Of a DNA stretch of 61,070 bases, positions 7,833 through 17,557 are shown piece after piece. Under the pieces are notes generated by a model. The model did not search any database, was not told where the DNA came from, and was given only the letters and a program-made list of their open reading frames with translations. Source of the DNA: Cnuella takakiae (GTDB lineage: Bacteria > Bacteroidota > Bacteroidia > Chitinophagales > Chitinophagaceae); assembly GCF_001953305.1 (NCBI RefSeq), contig NZ_MTFE01000010.1, forward strand, positions 4,407,387 to 4,468,456, in the 5' to 3' direction. The translations under genes were made by a program, and so were the position numbers. The first letter of the stretch is position 1. The number at the start of each line of letters is the position of its first letter.

Positions 7833-10800
7833 TTATCTGATTAGGGTGATATCGCCTTTCTTCGACAGTTTGGTGCCATCAAAAAATTCAACATTCAGTG
7901 TGTAGGCATACACATCTGTAGGCAGCAGGGTGCCTTTGTATTTTCCATCCCAGCCTGTATTGCGGTCATTGGTCTCAAACACTTTTACACCCCAGCGGCT
8001 CCAGATGGTAAAGGTCATTTTGGCGATGCCAAAACCACGCACATAAACCACGCTGTTCACATCACCGCTGGTGGGGGTAAATGCCGTGGGCACATCGGCG
8101 GCAATACGCACCAAGGTTTCCACGGGCACACATACCGTATCGGAACAACCAACGGCATTGAACACAATCAAGCAGGCATTAAAGGTGCCGGTGCTGTTGT
8201 ACTGGTGCTGCACCTGTCCGCCCACATTGGTTACCAGGCTGTCGCCATCACCAAAGAGCCACTTGTATTGCACCACATCGGATGAAACACTGGGCGAGAA
8301 CGTAGTGGGTGTGTTAGGTGTAGGCGGTTGGGGCGATGTAGTGAAGTTTGCAGTGGGTACGCCTGCTACCGTTATGGTGGTAGTAGCCGTATCGAGCACA
8401 TTACAGGTTGCCGAATCGGTAACCAGCAACCGCACGGTGTAGGTACCCGGAACGGTATAAAGATGAACCGGGCTGCTTTCTGTAGATGTTGCGCCATCGC
8501 CAAAACTCCACTGGAAGCTTTGCCCCCCTGCGGAAGTATTGTTGAATACAGCAGTATATGGCGCACAACCTGCACGTGGCGTTTCAAATGCGGCATCCAC
8601 AAGGGCTGCAACCCGAAGGGTGCGCACTACCGAATCGCCGACATTACAGAAGTTGGAATCTACCAGGAACATACGGACGGTATAGGTGCCGGCATTGGCA
8701 TAAGTATGGAAAAGCGGTTCGGTACCAGCCTTAACCCTTGGGGTATTGTCGCCAAAATCCCATTCAAACGAATTGGGGCCCAGCGGTATACCTGCCAGTC
8801 CTATGGATAGGTTATCGAAGCGGTAGCGGAAAGCTTCACAAGGCTCCAGCTTTACCGGGTTGAAATCAATCCGGGCCTGGTTTTCGGCTACCCGCACAGT
8901 CATAAAAGAAGTATCGCGGATATTACAGGTGCTGGAGTCGATGGCCACCAGCATCACCTGGAAGGTACCTACCCGGTTGAACGTATGCGCTACGGTAGGG
9001 ATGGCGGTAGTTACCTGCGGCGAGCCATCGCCAAACTGCCACTCGTAGCTGAGGGCATTGCGCACTGTATCCAAAAAGTTAACGGTAAAAGGAACACAAC
9101 CCACAATACTGTTGGACGTACCGGTGAGGCCAGCTTTTACCCCAGAACCTACACCCGAAAAGTTCATTTCAAATTTGATCATCCCCAGGTTACAACCTTT
9201 CGATGGGTTGGTTTCGGCCCATGCACCCGGTGTGGTGGGAAAAGGCACCGAACCCAGCTGGAGACAGTTGGCACACATAGCCTGATAGATCACGCCATTG
9301 CGGTCAAACCGGCTGGTACCGCCATCCACGTGGTCTGCACCACCGCCGCTTTGCCCGAAATAAGAACCGAACAGTTGGGCAGTAGCATTTTTGCGCAGCA
9401 CAAAAAAGTAAAAATCGGCACCATCGGTGGTGGGCTGAATAGCATCGCCGGTGATAGGCAATCCACCGGTACCCGAATTGGGATAAGAATTACGCCCCAG
9501 CGATCCGCCCCAACCGGAAACATACACGTTTTCGCAGCGGTCTACCAGGAATGCAGTAGGTGAAATACTGGGTTCTGCAGCAGCCTTGCCAAATACTGTG
9601 GAGTAAACATAGGCCGACAGATCGGGTTGCAGTTTGGCTATAAACTGCTTGGCGCCGGCGTTATTATAAGTTGCATTTATGATCGGCCAGTTACCCGTTG
9701 TTTGCCCCATGATATAAGGAAAACCAAAACGGTCGAACTGGATACCATAGATCTGGTCGATGCCGGATGTACCGGCGTAGGTGGTGCGCAGCAGGTTACC
9801 GCCCGGTGTAAAAATGGCTACATAGCCATCGATATTGCCCTGGCTGCCAGGATAGATACTGCCACTGGTATTGCCCGGGAGGTTATTGCTGCCCGTGCCG
9901 CCGGCCACATAAATATTACCATCCATGGGGTTGATGGAAAGCACATAAGCCGCATCGTCGCCGGTACCACCAAAGAGGGTGCAAAACAGCACATCACCCA
10001 GGTCGGGAGTCATTTTTAATATTACTGCATCCTGGGAACCACTCAATGTTGTTTGCCCGGCATTGCGGGTAAACATATCGGCAGAGCGGCTGCTGGAAGC
10101 AACATAAACGTTGCCAGCGCCATCCAGGATCACTTCGCTGCGGCCATCGTCGCCGTAGTTGCGTTGCAGCGAGTTGGCGCCATCACGGCTGGCGTTGATA
10201 TTCACGCCATCGTCGCCACGACCACCAATACGGCGCGAGCCTACCAGGCCAGTGCCGGTGGCATTGAGCTTGGTTACCACAATATCATATTGCTGGGCAG
10301 CACCGAAGTTGGCGCCAGTAGTCGGGTAGTTAACAGAATTGGTACGGCCCGCAATCACAAGGTTGCCTTGTGCATCCACGATCAGGCTGTGTGGCTGGTC
10401 ATTGCCCGAGCCACCGATATAAGTAGCGTATGCCCGTTGGCTACCGTCGGGGGTCAATTTTATGATGGCAATATCGGAAGGAACAGGATTGCTGCCGCCG
10501 GCATAAGTTTGCTGGAAGGCACCCACAGATACGGGAAAGCCGCCTTCAAGGGCGATACCACCGCCGTAGAGCGAACCATCCGGACCATAAGTAGCGGTGA
10601 AACCCCAGTTGTCGCGGGTACTGCCACTCAGGGAGCAGAAGATAAGCGTGGGATCTATTACCAGCGGTTGTGCCCGGTCGTAATTGCGGATGTCGAACCG
10701 AACCGATTTGTTTTCCACGATGTATTTGTTGGCAATTTCCTTACGGCCTGCGGCCCCAGCCTGGTAGGTATAAGGCGCCATTTCCTTCAGGGTACCAACA

Positions 10801-11438
10801 GAAGTAGGGATCAGCAGCTCTTTGTTTTTCAGCAGCAGCTGCTCTACACCATCGTACTGCATTTTGATACGGGAAGGATCGCCACCGGGTTTTACAATCA
10901 GGTCATATTTCAGCCGTCCTTTCTCCGAGTAATACCGGATATCGATATTGGGATAGAGGTTCTCAATGGTAATACCCTGGTAGATTTTGCAATCAAAAGC
11001 CCATTTGGAAGGGTCATTACCGAGAATGTAGTTGTTGAAGGTTTTGATGGCCTTATCTGCTTTCAAGGCTGCTACCGGCGAGGCACCGGCAAAGGCAACA
11101 CGGTAAGCATGCGACCGAAGGGTAAGGCCACCTGCCTTTACAGCTCCAGGCTTGCCACCTGGGTATTCTCTTCGGGGATCATCCTTATCGTTGCCATGGT
11201 TGTGCCCATGTACCAGGCTGGCCATTTCTTCCCAATCCTGCGGGTTGTGCTGCACAACGGTAAAGCCATTGTTGTGGATATAAATTTCACCTGCCGGCAC
11301 TTCGGCCCTGAACCGGACAGAAGGATCCCACTGCCCCCGGTTTTCCACAAACTGTACGGCTTCATTGTACTGTCCCCAGGTCAGTAAAGTGGAGAGGCAG
11401 GCAATCAGGAGGCTAAATATGTAGCGCTTAGGTTTCAA
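7833..11438 (-). CDS. Large T9SS surface protein with SBBP-type and PKD repeats and gliding-motility CTD
   Basis: A 1201-residue secreted protein. In order: a signal peptide (MKPKRYIFSLLIACLSTLLTWG); an N-terminal DUF7948-like domain (VENRGQWDPSVRF, IHNNGFTVV); a six-or-more-fold SBBP-like propeller (about 265-740, repeated blocks such as ATYIGGSGNDQPHSLIVDAQGN); four PKD domains (YEWQFGDGSP, FEWDFGDNTP, FQWSFGDGAT, YKWLFGDGD); and a C-terminal gliding motility-associated domain of about 90 residues (PTAFTP, FTIWSRWGVKVFETND, GWDGKYKG, VYAYTL). That tail is a type B T9SS signal. It is the likely client of the adjacent PorP/SprF protein, displayed or released as an adhesin or matrix protein. 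The start is TTG at 11438, supported by the signal peptide. Confidence 0.94.
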   Translation of the reverse strand: MKPKRYIFSLLIACLSTLLTWGQYNEAVQFVENRGQWDPSVRFRAEVPAGEIYIHNNGFTVVQHNPQDWEEMASLVHGHNHGNDKDDPRREYPGGKPGAVKAGGLTLRSHAYRVAFAGASPVAALKADKAIKTFNNYILGNDPSKWAFDCKIYQGITIENLYPNIDIRYYSEKGRLKYDLIVKPGGDPSRIKMQYDGVEQLLLKNKELLIPTSVGTLKEMAPYTYQAGAAGRKEIANKYIVENKSVRFDIRNYDRAQPLVIDPTLIFCSLSGSTRDNWGFTATYGPDGSLYGGGIALEGGFPVSVGAFQQTYAGGSNPVPSDIAIIKLTPDGSQRAYATYIGGSGNDQPHSLIVDAQGNLVIAGRTNSVNYPTTGANFGAAQQYDIVVTKLNATGTGLVGSRRIGGRGDDGVNINASRDGANSLQRNYGDDGRSEVILDGAGNVYVASSSRSADMFTRNAGQTTLSGSQDAVILKMTPDLGDVLFCTLFGGTGDDAAYVLSINPMDGNIYVAGGTGSNNLPGNTSGSIYPGSQGNIDGYVAIFTPGGNLLRTTYAGTSGIDQIYGIQFDRFGFPYIMGQTTGNWPIINATYNNAGAKQFIAKLQPDLSAYVYSTVFGKAAAEPSISPTAFLVDRCENVYVSGWGGSLGRNSYPNSGTGGLPITGDAIQPTTDGADFYFFVLRKNATAQLFGSYFGQSGGGADHVDGGTSRFDRNGVIYQAMCANCLQLGSVPFPTTPGAWAETNPSKGCNLGMIKFEMNFSGVGSGVKAGLTGTSNSIVGCVPFTVNFLDTVRNALSYEWQFGDGSPQVTTAIPTVAHTFNRVGTFQVMLVAIDSSTCNIRDTSFMTVRVAENQARIDFNPVKLEPCEAFRYRFDNLSIGLAGIPLGPNSFEWDFGDNTPRVKAGTEPLFHTYANAGTYTVRMFLVDSNFCNVGDSVVRTLRVAALVDAAFETPRAGCAPYTAVFNNTSAGGQSFQWSFGDGATSTESSPVHLYTVPGTYTVRLLVTDSATCNVLDTATTTITVAGVPTANFTTSPQPPTPNTPTTFSPSVSSDVVQYKWLFGDGDSLVTNVGGQVQHQYNSTGTFNACLIVFNAVGCSDTVCVPVETLVRIAADVPTAFTPTSGDVNSVVYVRGFGIAKMTFTIWSRWGVKVFETNDRNTGWDGKYKGTLLPTDVYAYTLNVEFFDGTKLSKKGDITLIR

Positions 11439-11676
11439 GGTACTTTTGAAATTAACTTAATAATTCGGCAAATATTGCATAGCCTGGCATCCGCTCCTGT
11501 TTAGGAATTGCAAATCTTATCCTTTTGCCAAAACTTACCCGTACCCGCCACTAACCCGCAGCACAATAACAGCAAACTGGTACAAGCACAAATGAATAAA
11601 TTATAGAATGACAGGGATAAAAAACCGGCGAACCGGCAGAACAGGTAAGGCGTTTCAGGGGGTATAGACCAGGACA

Positions 11677-13623
11677 TCAGGAGATCTTGCTCCAAACGGT
11701 TTTCCCTTTCAAGGACATCAGGTATTGTTTCAACCGGATGTTCTCGGGGGCTTCCAGTTCGGCATCGGTGCTCACTATTCTTTCGGCGGCTTCTCTGGCC
11801 GCCTCCAAAATGGCTTTGTCTTTCAGCAGGTCGGCCAGCTTCAGGTTGAGGGCGCCGCTTTGGCGGGTTCCTTCAATATCACCGGGACCACGAATCTCCA
11901 GGTCTTTCTCTGCAATTTCAAAACCATTGTTGGTAGCCACCATGGTCTTGATTCGTTCCCGGGCATCATTACTCAATTTGGGCCCGGTCATCAGGATGCA
12001 ATAGCTTTTTTCGGCACCCCGGCCTACCCTGCCCCGCAACTGGTGCAGTTGCGATAGACCAAATTTTTCCGCATTTTCAATCACCATCACCGAGGCATTG
12101 GGCACGTTCACACCCACTTCAATCACCGTGGTGGATACCATGATCTGCGTATCTCCGGTTACAAAACGTTGCATGTTCCACTCCTTCTGATCGGCGGGCT
12201 GGCGGCCGTGTACCATGCTGATCCAAAACTTAGGCTCAGGGAAGAATGCTTTTACATGCTCGTAGCCTTCCATTAGGTTCTCGTAATCCAGCTTGGCACT
12301 TTCCTCAATCAGCGGGAAAATGATATAAGCCTGACGGCCCTTGTCAATTTCCGTTCGGATAAAATCCATTACGCTCACCCGGTGATCATCATAACGATGA
12401 ACCGTAGTAATTGGTTGGCGGCCGGGTGGCAATTCATCCATTACGCTATAATCCAGGTCGCCATAAGCCGTCATGGCCAGGGTACGGGGAATGGGTGTTG
12501 CGGTCATCACCAGCACATGCGGCGGGACGACTGCTTTTTTCCAAAGCCTTGCCCTTTGGGCTACGCCAAAACGGTGTTGTTCGTCGATCACCACCAGCCC
12601 CAGGCTTTTAAACTGCACTACTTCTTCTATCAGGGCATGGGTACCTACCAACAGGCTGATGGAGCCATCTGCCAGCTGGGGCAACAGCTTCTTTCGGGCA
12701 GCCGTCTTGGTAGACCCGGTAAGCAGGGCCACACCAATACTCATTTCCTTGAGCAGTGCGCTGATGGCGGCAAAGTGCTGTTGGGCCAGGATTTCGGTAG
12801 GCGCCATCAGGCATGCCTGGTAGCCGTTGTCGGCAGCAAGCAGCATGCTCAGCAACGCAACAATGGTTTTACCCGAGCCCACATCACCCTGAAGCAGGCG
12901 GTTCATCTGGTGGCCGGTGGCGGTATCCTGCCTGATTTCCTTGAGCACCCGCTTTTGGGCGCCGGTAAGCTGGAAGGGCAGGTGCTTGTTGTAAAAGTCG
13001 AGGAAATGATCGCCCACTTTGTCGAAGATCACGCCACGGGAGTAGGAATGCCTTTGCTGGCGCAACATGGCCAGCCTCAGTTGCGCAATAAACAACTCCT
13101 CGAACTTGAGGCGACGGATAGCGCCCTCATATTTTTCGGTACTGGTAGGAAAATGTACCTGCCGGTATGCTTCAAAACGAGGCGGGAAGCGGTAATGCTG
13201 GATCAGGTCATCCGGCAGGTTCTCGGGCAGATCGCGCTCCGATATCAGGTTGAACAGGCCAACCGAAAGGGTAGCAATCTGGCGGCCGCCCAACCCGCGG
13301 CTCTTCAGCTTTTCAGTAGTCGAGTATATAGGCTCCAGGAAATTCTTTACCGGAACGGCCTCGGTTGCACCCGCCTCTATTTCGGGGTGCACCATCTGGG
13401 GCTTGCCCATAAAAAAGCCCAGCTTACCAAAAACTACATAGGTGGAGCCTTCGTATAACGACTTCTGCACCCAGGTGAGGCCCTTGAACCAGGTAAGTTC
13501 AATGATGCCGGTTTCATCGCGGAGCTGAGCCACAAGGCGTTTGGCGCTCTTCTCCCCTATTATTTCGTACGAAAGCAGGCGGCCCTTTACCTGTGCAAAC
13601 TCCACCGATGGGTTAAGTTCCAC
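11677..13623 (-). CDS. recG: ATP-dependent DNA helicase RecG
   Basis: RecG remodels stalled replication forks and Holliday junctions. The helicase core shows Walker A GDVGSGKTIVALLS, the DEQH box VVIDEQHRFGV, motif III TATPIPRTLAM, and the C-terminal motifs STTVIEVGVNVPNA and QLRGRVGRG. The listed start is a GTG, but RecG homology clearly continues upstream: reading on to about 13,770 gives PIEYLKGVGPQRAELLKKEL and FNDLLHHFPYRHLDRT, the conserved start of the wedge domain. Adding these roughly 45-50 codons gives about 695 residues, the usual length. The frame is open back to a TGA near 13,847 but contains no ATG, GTG or TTG, so the true start is unresolved. Confidence 0.93.
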   Translation of the reverse strand: MELNPSVEFAQVKGRLLSYEIIGEKSAKRLVAQLRDETGIIELTWFKGLTWVQKSLYEGSTYVVFGKLGFFMGKPQMVHPEIEAGATEAVPVKNFLEPIYSTTEKLKSRGLGGRQIATLSVGLFNLISERDLPENLPDDLIQHYRFPPRFEAYRQVHFPTSTEKYEGAIRRLKFEELFIAQLRLAMLRQQRHSYSRGVIFDKVGDHFLDFYNKHLPFQLTGAQKRVLKEIRQDTATGHQMNRLLQGDVGSGKTIVALLSMLLAADNGYQACLMAPTEILAQQHFAAISALLKEMSIGVALLTGSTKTAARKKLLPQLADGSISLLVGTHALIEEVVQFKSLGLVVIDEQHRFGVAQRARLWKKAVVPPHVLVMTATPIPRTLAMTAYGDLDYSVMDELPPGRQPITTVHRYDDHRVSVMDFIRTEIDKGRQAYIIFPLIEESAKLDYENLMEGYEHVKAFFPEPKFWISMVHGRQPADQKEWNMQRFVTGDTQIMVSTTVIEVGVNVPNASVMVIENAEKFGLSQLHQLRGRVGRGAEKSYCILMTGPKLSNDARERIKTMVATNNGFEIAEKDLEIRGPGDIEGTRQSGALNLKLADLLKDKAILEAAREAAERIVSTDAELEAPENIRLKQYLMSLKGKTVWSKIS

Positions 13624-13877
13624 GATCCGGTGAATCCGCGTACGGTCGAGGTGGCGATAGGGGAAATGGTGCAGCAGGTCGTTGAACGTAAAAAGCCCCA
13701 GCTCTTTTTTGAGCAGTTCGGCCCGCTGGGGGCCAACCCCTTTCAGGTATTCAATGGGATGTGATAATATGGCTGCGGAAGGAGCGATGGCTAATTTCTT
13801 TAGCGCAAAATTAAGGGCCGGAAGCCTCCCATCCCAATATGCCGTTCAGCCTGTTGTTCTAAACCCGGTTTCAAGGC

Positions 13878-14090
13878 TCAGTAATTGGGCTCGGGGCCAT
13901 CCTCTTCCTCATCTGCCTCGTTGGGCAGCTTCTCATCATTGCGCCCCATGGACCCCAAACCAGCAGCATGGGCATTGTCGATATGGGTATGCTGCTGGTT
14001 AGTTTGCAGGCTTCCGGCTTCTTGATGCCCTTCCTGCTCCTCCCCCTTTTCCTTAGGCCTGTTGTCCTGGTTCTGAGTACGGTTATCCAT
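13878..14090 (-). CDS. Small charged hypothetical protein
   Basis: A 70-residue very hydrophilic protein (MDNRTQNQDNRPKEKGEEQEGHQ start, NEADEEEDGPEPNY end) rich in Glu, Gln and Asn, probably disordered. I chose the ATG at 14090 because the preceding 17 codons look like unrelated hydrophobic sequence. It sits upstream of recG on the same strand. I do not recognise a family. A similar composition is seen in small stress-type proteins of Chitinophagaceae, but that is only an impression. Confidence 0.5.
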   Translation of the reverse strand: MDNRTQNQDNRPKEKGEEQEGHQEAGSLQTNQQHTHIDNAHAAGLGSMGRNDEKLPNEADEEEDGPEPNY

Positions 14091-14245
14091 GATTATTTGT
14101 TTACATAAAAGATAAAAAACCGATACCACACCTTCCGCCACCGCTTGTTACCCCGCCCTGACAAAGGGCTGCGTGGAGAACTTTTGGCCCCTGTTTTGCC
14201 GTAATCCTGTAGTTTTAGCCTTTACTAACCATAAAATTTTGTGAT

Positions 14246-14449
14246 ATGGCAGAGATCCAACTTACCGCCTACAATGTAAAAACCAAAGAGAAGAATGTAC
14301 CCATCCTGGACGCAGTGGTAACCAAAACCGCTAAAGGTGCTTACATGGTACAGGGCAACGACGGTAAAGGAAACAAACTCACCACCCTGTGTGGTGAAGA
14401 AAAGGCACTCGCCGCTATCAAAGCCGGCATTGCCAAACAAGGCTGGTAA
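14246..14449 (+). CDS. Small hypothetical protein (67 residues)
   Basis: MAEIQLTAYNVKTKEKNVPI begins a 67-residue soluble protein with alternating charged and hydrophobic residues and a Lys-rich C-terminus (EEKALAAIKAGIAKQGW). It has good codon use, a free-standing position and its own strong terminator 25 bases after the stop, which argues for a real, well-expressed gene. I do not recognise a domain. Confidence 0.7.
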   Translation: MAEIQLTAYNVKTKEKNVPILDAVVTKTAKGAYMVQGNDGKGNKLTTLCGEEKALAAIKAGIAKQGW

Positions 14450-14472
14450 TTACCAACTGCTTGATAAAACTG

Positions 14473-14498
14473 CAAAAGGCGCCAATTGGCGCCTTTTG
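14473..14498 (+). terminator. Terminator after the 67-residue gene
   Basis: A perfect 26-base palindrome has the core GGCGCCAATTGGCGCC with flanking AAAA and TTTT. It can work in both directions. Confidence 0.8.
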
Positions 14499-14507
14499 CT
14501 TTGATAC

Positions 14508-14540
14508 AGATCCTCCATTTCTTCAAGAAATGGAGGATCT
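14508..14540 (-). terminator. Hairpin after the M16 peptidase gene
   Basis: A near-perfect stem of 15-16 bp (AGATCCTCCATTTCTT and its complement) has a minimal loop. It lies 8 bases past the peptidase stop, back to back with the previous terminator. It lacks a long T run, so it may be an RNA-stability hairpin instead. Confidence 0.6.
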
Positions 14541-14548
14541 GAGTAGTA

Positions 14549-17389
14549 TTAAAATGCTTTTACAGGCTGTGCTTCCGTTTTAGCCTGCTCGGGATACAAC
14601 ACGGCCTGCACATAGTTGTTCATATCCAAATATTGCTGCGCGGCCTGCTGCACGGCCTTGGCGGTAAGCGCATCTACCATGGCCTCGTACTGCAACAGCT
14701 TTTCCGGGTCGTTCCGGTCTATCCAGGCCCCCGACAGGTAGGACAACAGAAAGTCATTTTCCTGCAGGTTGGTACGGTACTGCTTGCGCCAGGTTTCTTT
14801 CACCTTGTCCAAATCTTTCTGTTCCGGCCCTTTTTGCTGCAGCTCGGTGATCAGGCCCTTGAGTGCTGCCGTGAGCTTGTCTACATTCTCGGGGCCGCAG
14901 GGCATACTGGCCGAAATGCTGTAATGCTCGTAGGGCCTGCGGATGATGGAGCCATAAAAGCCGCCGCCATAAATACCGCTCATCTCTTCTCTCAGTTTTT
15001 CGGTCACCCTAATGTTCAGCACTTCCAGCATGGCCCTGAAAGCGAGGTCCGCTTCGGGTGTATACCTGGTATCGCCGGCAAAGGTGAGGGTGATCAGGCT
15101 TTGAGGTTCCTTGCCCCTGCGGATGGCTGCATTCACTACGCCCCGCACCGGCCGCATGCCATTATCCTTATAAGCTATCTCCTCTTTTGTAGCAGGCAAC
15201 GAACCCAGGTATTTTGCCAGCAGGGGCTTTACAGCAGCTTCATCCAGGTTGCCCACAAAAGTGAAATGCATGCCATTGGCATTGTCGAAAATGGTGTGAT
15301 AGGCAGCCAGCACCCCATCCAGGCTCAGTTGGTTGTACAATTCCTCCGAGGGGAAATCGTTGGCCCAGGGGTGGTTGGCGTACAGGATCTTGGTAAGCGT
15401 GTCCTGGAAGAAAGCCCTTGGGTTTTGCTTGAGGAACTGCACCATGCTCTTTTCTTTCGACACAAAGGCATTGTACAAGCCCGCATCTTTCCGGGGCTGG
15501 GTAAAATACAGGTGCGCCAGTTGCAGGAAGGTTTCAAAATCCTTCACGTTGCTGACGCCTTCAATTCCTTCCTCGTGGTTGTTGATATAAGGCCTGATGG
15601 ACACCGTTTTACCGGAAAGGAATTTCTGCAGGTCGGTGGGCGCCATATCCTTTACCCCCATGGCCGCAACAATGGATGCTGCGTTCTTTGCATTTTCTTT
15701 ATTGGCCAGGTCAAATCGGTGGTAACCGCCATGCCGCCAGCCGTCCATCATTATCTGGTCGTTTTTGAAGGTGGTAGGTTTCAGTGTGACGGTAATGCCG
15801 TTGCTTAAAGCCAGTTCGGTGATACCCAGTCTGGCGTTCTTTGTTTCCTTTACAATGGTACCGGCTACCGGTTCCTGGTCCATCAGTTGTTTGGCCACCG
15901 CCTTTTCCTCGTAAGGGGTAACAGGCTTATTGGCGGCAACTACAACGGCATTCAGCAAACCCGCATTGTCGGGCAGTTGGTCCTTCATTTTTGCAGGTGC
16001 GGTGATGAGGGCAAAGGCATTATCGTTGGAGGGCATGCCCTTGGCAAATGCATTCACTTCTTCCAGCGTGATGGTGGGCAGCACATTTTGTACATACTTG
16101 TACCGGTCGGCAGGATCGAGCACAGGGCGGCCTTCGAGGAAATGTTGTACATAGCCCTGCACAATGCGGCCCGATTCCATTTTATCACGTTCCTTATTCA
16201 TCTGCTCCACACCATTCATCAGGCTGGCCTTGGCTCTTTCCAGCTCCGCTGGCAGGAAACCGTACTTGCGGGCCCTTTCTGTTTCCAGCATCAGGGCATC
16301 TACAGCCTGCTGGGCGGTGCCGCCGGCCAGCACGGCAAAAGAGTTGAAGGCCCGGTAGCCCCTTACAAATGAGCCAAAGCTGGTAGCCGCAAACACAAAG
16401 GGCGGGTTTTCCTTTTGCGATAATTCATCCAGTCTTTGGTTGATCAGGGAAGTGGTGAGGTTTTCCACCATGTTCTTCCGGTAGTCGGCCCAGGTGGTCA
16501 CTTTCTCGTCTGGCTTTACATAGTTGTACACCTGTAATATGGTATTGGTAGCTTCCTCGTCGGTGAGCACGAGGGCTTCGGGTGCCTTGCGGTTTTGTAT
16601 GGGTATAATAGCCGGCCGCTTGGGTGCACCTGCCGGGTTTTTGGCTTTGCCAAAATGGGTTTTGATCTTTTGCTCGGCTACCGCGGGGTCGATATCGCCC
16701 ACCACCATCACGGCCATCAACTCGGGGCGGTACCATTGTTTGTAAAAACGCTGCAGTGCCTCCGGTTTAAAATGTTGCAGGATGGAGTCTTTGCCAATGG
16801 GCAGGCGGCTGGCGTATTGGGAGCCGAAAAACAGTTTGGGAAAATACTGGCGGCTCATCCGCTCATTGGCGCCTTTGCGCAAACGCGACTCCTCCAGCAC
16901 CACGCCCCTTTCCTTTTCAATCTCCGCCTTGTCCATCAGGTTGTTGAAAGCCCAGTCTTCCAGCACCATAAACCCTTTTTCAACCGTCTCGGGATTGTCG
17001 GAAGGAATGGGCAGGATGTATACCGTTTCATCAAAGGAAGTATAGGCGTTGAGGTCGGCGCCAAACTTTACGCCGGTCTTTTGCAGGTAGTTGACCAGTT
17101 CGTTTTTAGGAAAGTTCTTGGAGCCATTAAAACCCATGTGCTCCATGAAGTGGGCCAGCCCTTGCTGGTCCTCATCTTCCAGCACCGAGCCAGTATTAAC
17201 TACCAGCCGGAGTTCTACTTTCTTTTCAGGCTTTGGGTTCTTTTGGATGTAGTAGGTAAGCCCGTTGGACAGCTTGCCCACCTTTACCCGGCCATCCATG
17301 GGTATGGGCGATTGTGGATTGAACTGTGCACATAAAGCGGTACTGAACAGCCAGCCGCAAAAGGTTAGCAGTAATTGGTTTCTTTTCAT
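14549..17389 (-). CDS. M16 family zinc metallopeptidase (two-domain, exported)
   Basis: A 946-residue insulinase/pitrilysin-type peptidase with a signal peptide (MKRNQLLLTFCGWLFSTALCAQ), so periplasmic. The inverted zinc motif HFMEH (His80, Glu83, His84) with the third ligand at about Glu160 (IEKERGVVLEE) marks the active M16 domain. A second, inactive M16_C-type half follows (LITLTFAGDTRYTPEADLAFRAMLEVLNIRVTEKLREE). Length and two-half layout are normal for single-chain M16 enzymes of Bacteroidota. Such enzymes degrade peptides or process exported proteins; the substrate is unknown. It stands alone with its own hairpin. Confidence 0.95.
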   Translation of the reverse strand: MKRNQLLLTFCGWLFSTALCAQFNPQSPIPMDGRVKVGKLSNGLTYYIQKNPKPEKKVELRLVVNTGSVLEDEDQQGLAHFMEHMGFNGSKNFPKNELVNYLQKTGVKFGADLNAYTSFDETVYILPIPSDNPETVEKGFMVLEDWAFNNLMDKAEIEKERGVVLEESRLRKGANERMSRQYFPKLFFGSQYASRLPIGKDSILQHFKPEALQRFYKQWYRPELMAVMVVGDIDPAVAEQKIKTHFGKAKNPAGAPKRPAIIPIQNRKAPEALVLTDEEATNTILQVYNYVKPDEKVTTWADYRKNMVENLTTSLINQRLDELSQKENPPFVFAATSFGSFVRGYRAFNSFAVLAGGTAQQAVDALMLETERARKYGFLPAELERAKASLMNGVEQMNKERDKMESGRIVQGYVQHFLEGRPVLDPADRYKYVQNVLPTITLEEVNAFAKGMPSNDNAFALITAPAKMKDQLPDNAGLLNAVVVAANKPVTPYEEKAVAKQLMDQEPVAGTIVKETKNARLGITELALSNGITVTLKPTTFKNDQIMMDGWRHGGYHRFDLANKENAKNAASIVAAMGVKDMAPTDLQKFLSGKTVSIRPYINNHEEGIEGVSNVKDFETFLQLAHLYFTQPRKDAGLYNAFVSKEKSMVQFLKQNPRAFFQDTLTKILYANHPWANDFPSEELYNQLSLDGVLAAYHTIFDNANGMHFTFVGNLDEAAVKPLLAKYLGSLPATKEEIAYKDNGMRPVRGVVNAAIRRGKEPQSLITLTFAGDTRYTPEADLAFRAMLEVLNIRVTEKLREEMSGIYGGGFYGSIIRRPYEHYSISASMPCGPENVDKLTAALKGLITELQQKGPEQKDLDKVKETWRKQYRTNLQENDFLLSYLSGAWIDRNDPEKLLQYEAMVDALTAKAVQQAAQQYLDMNNYVQAVLYPEQAKTEAQPVKAF

Positions 17390-17557
17390 TTGTTGCAGTT
17401 GTTGGGTGATGTTGCATTAAGATAATCATCATTATGTATAATAAGTTGACCCTTATGGATAATTATTGCAACCTTAAACTCCCCTTTTTACTGCCTGAAA
17501 ACAACCCGTTGGCGGCCACTGCTACCCTTCCGTTATTTTTACGGCAAATACCTATTC

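Noticed and set aside
10053-11387. 444-codon plus-strand ORF opposite the large T9SS protein gene
   Set aside because: It is a shadow of the opposite frame; the minus strand carries a signal peptide, propeller repeats, PKD domains and a sorting domain.
11501-11695. Possible 58-64 residue membrane protein after recG
   Set aside because: It starts in the recG 3' end, is rich in Cys/Leu without family resemblance and has no terminator; too weak to list.
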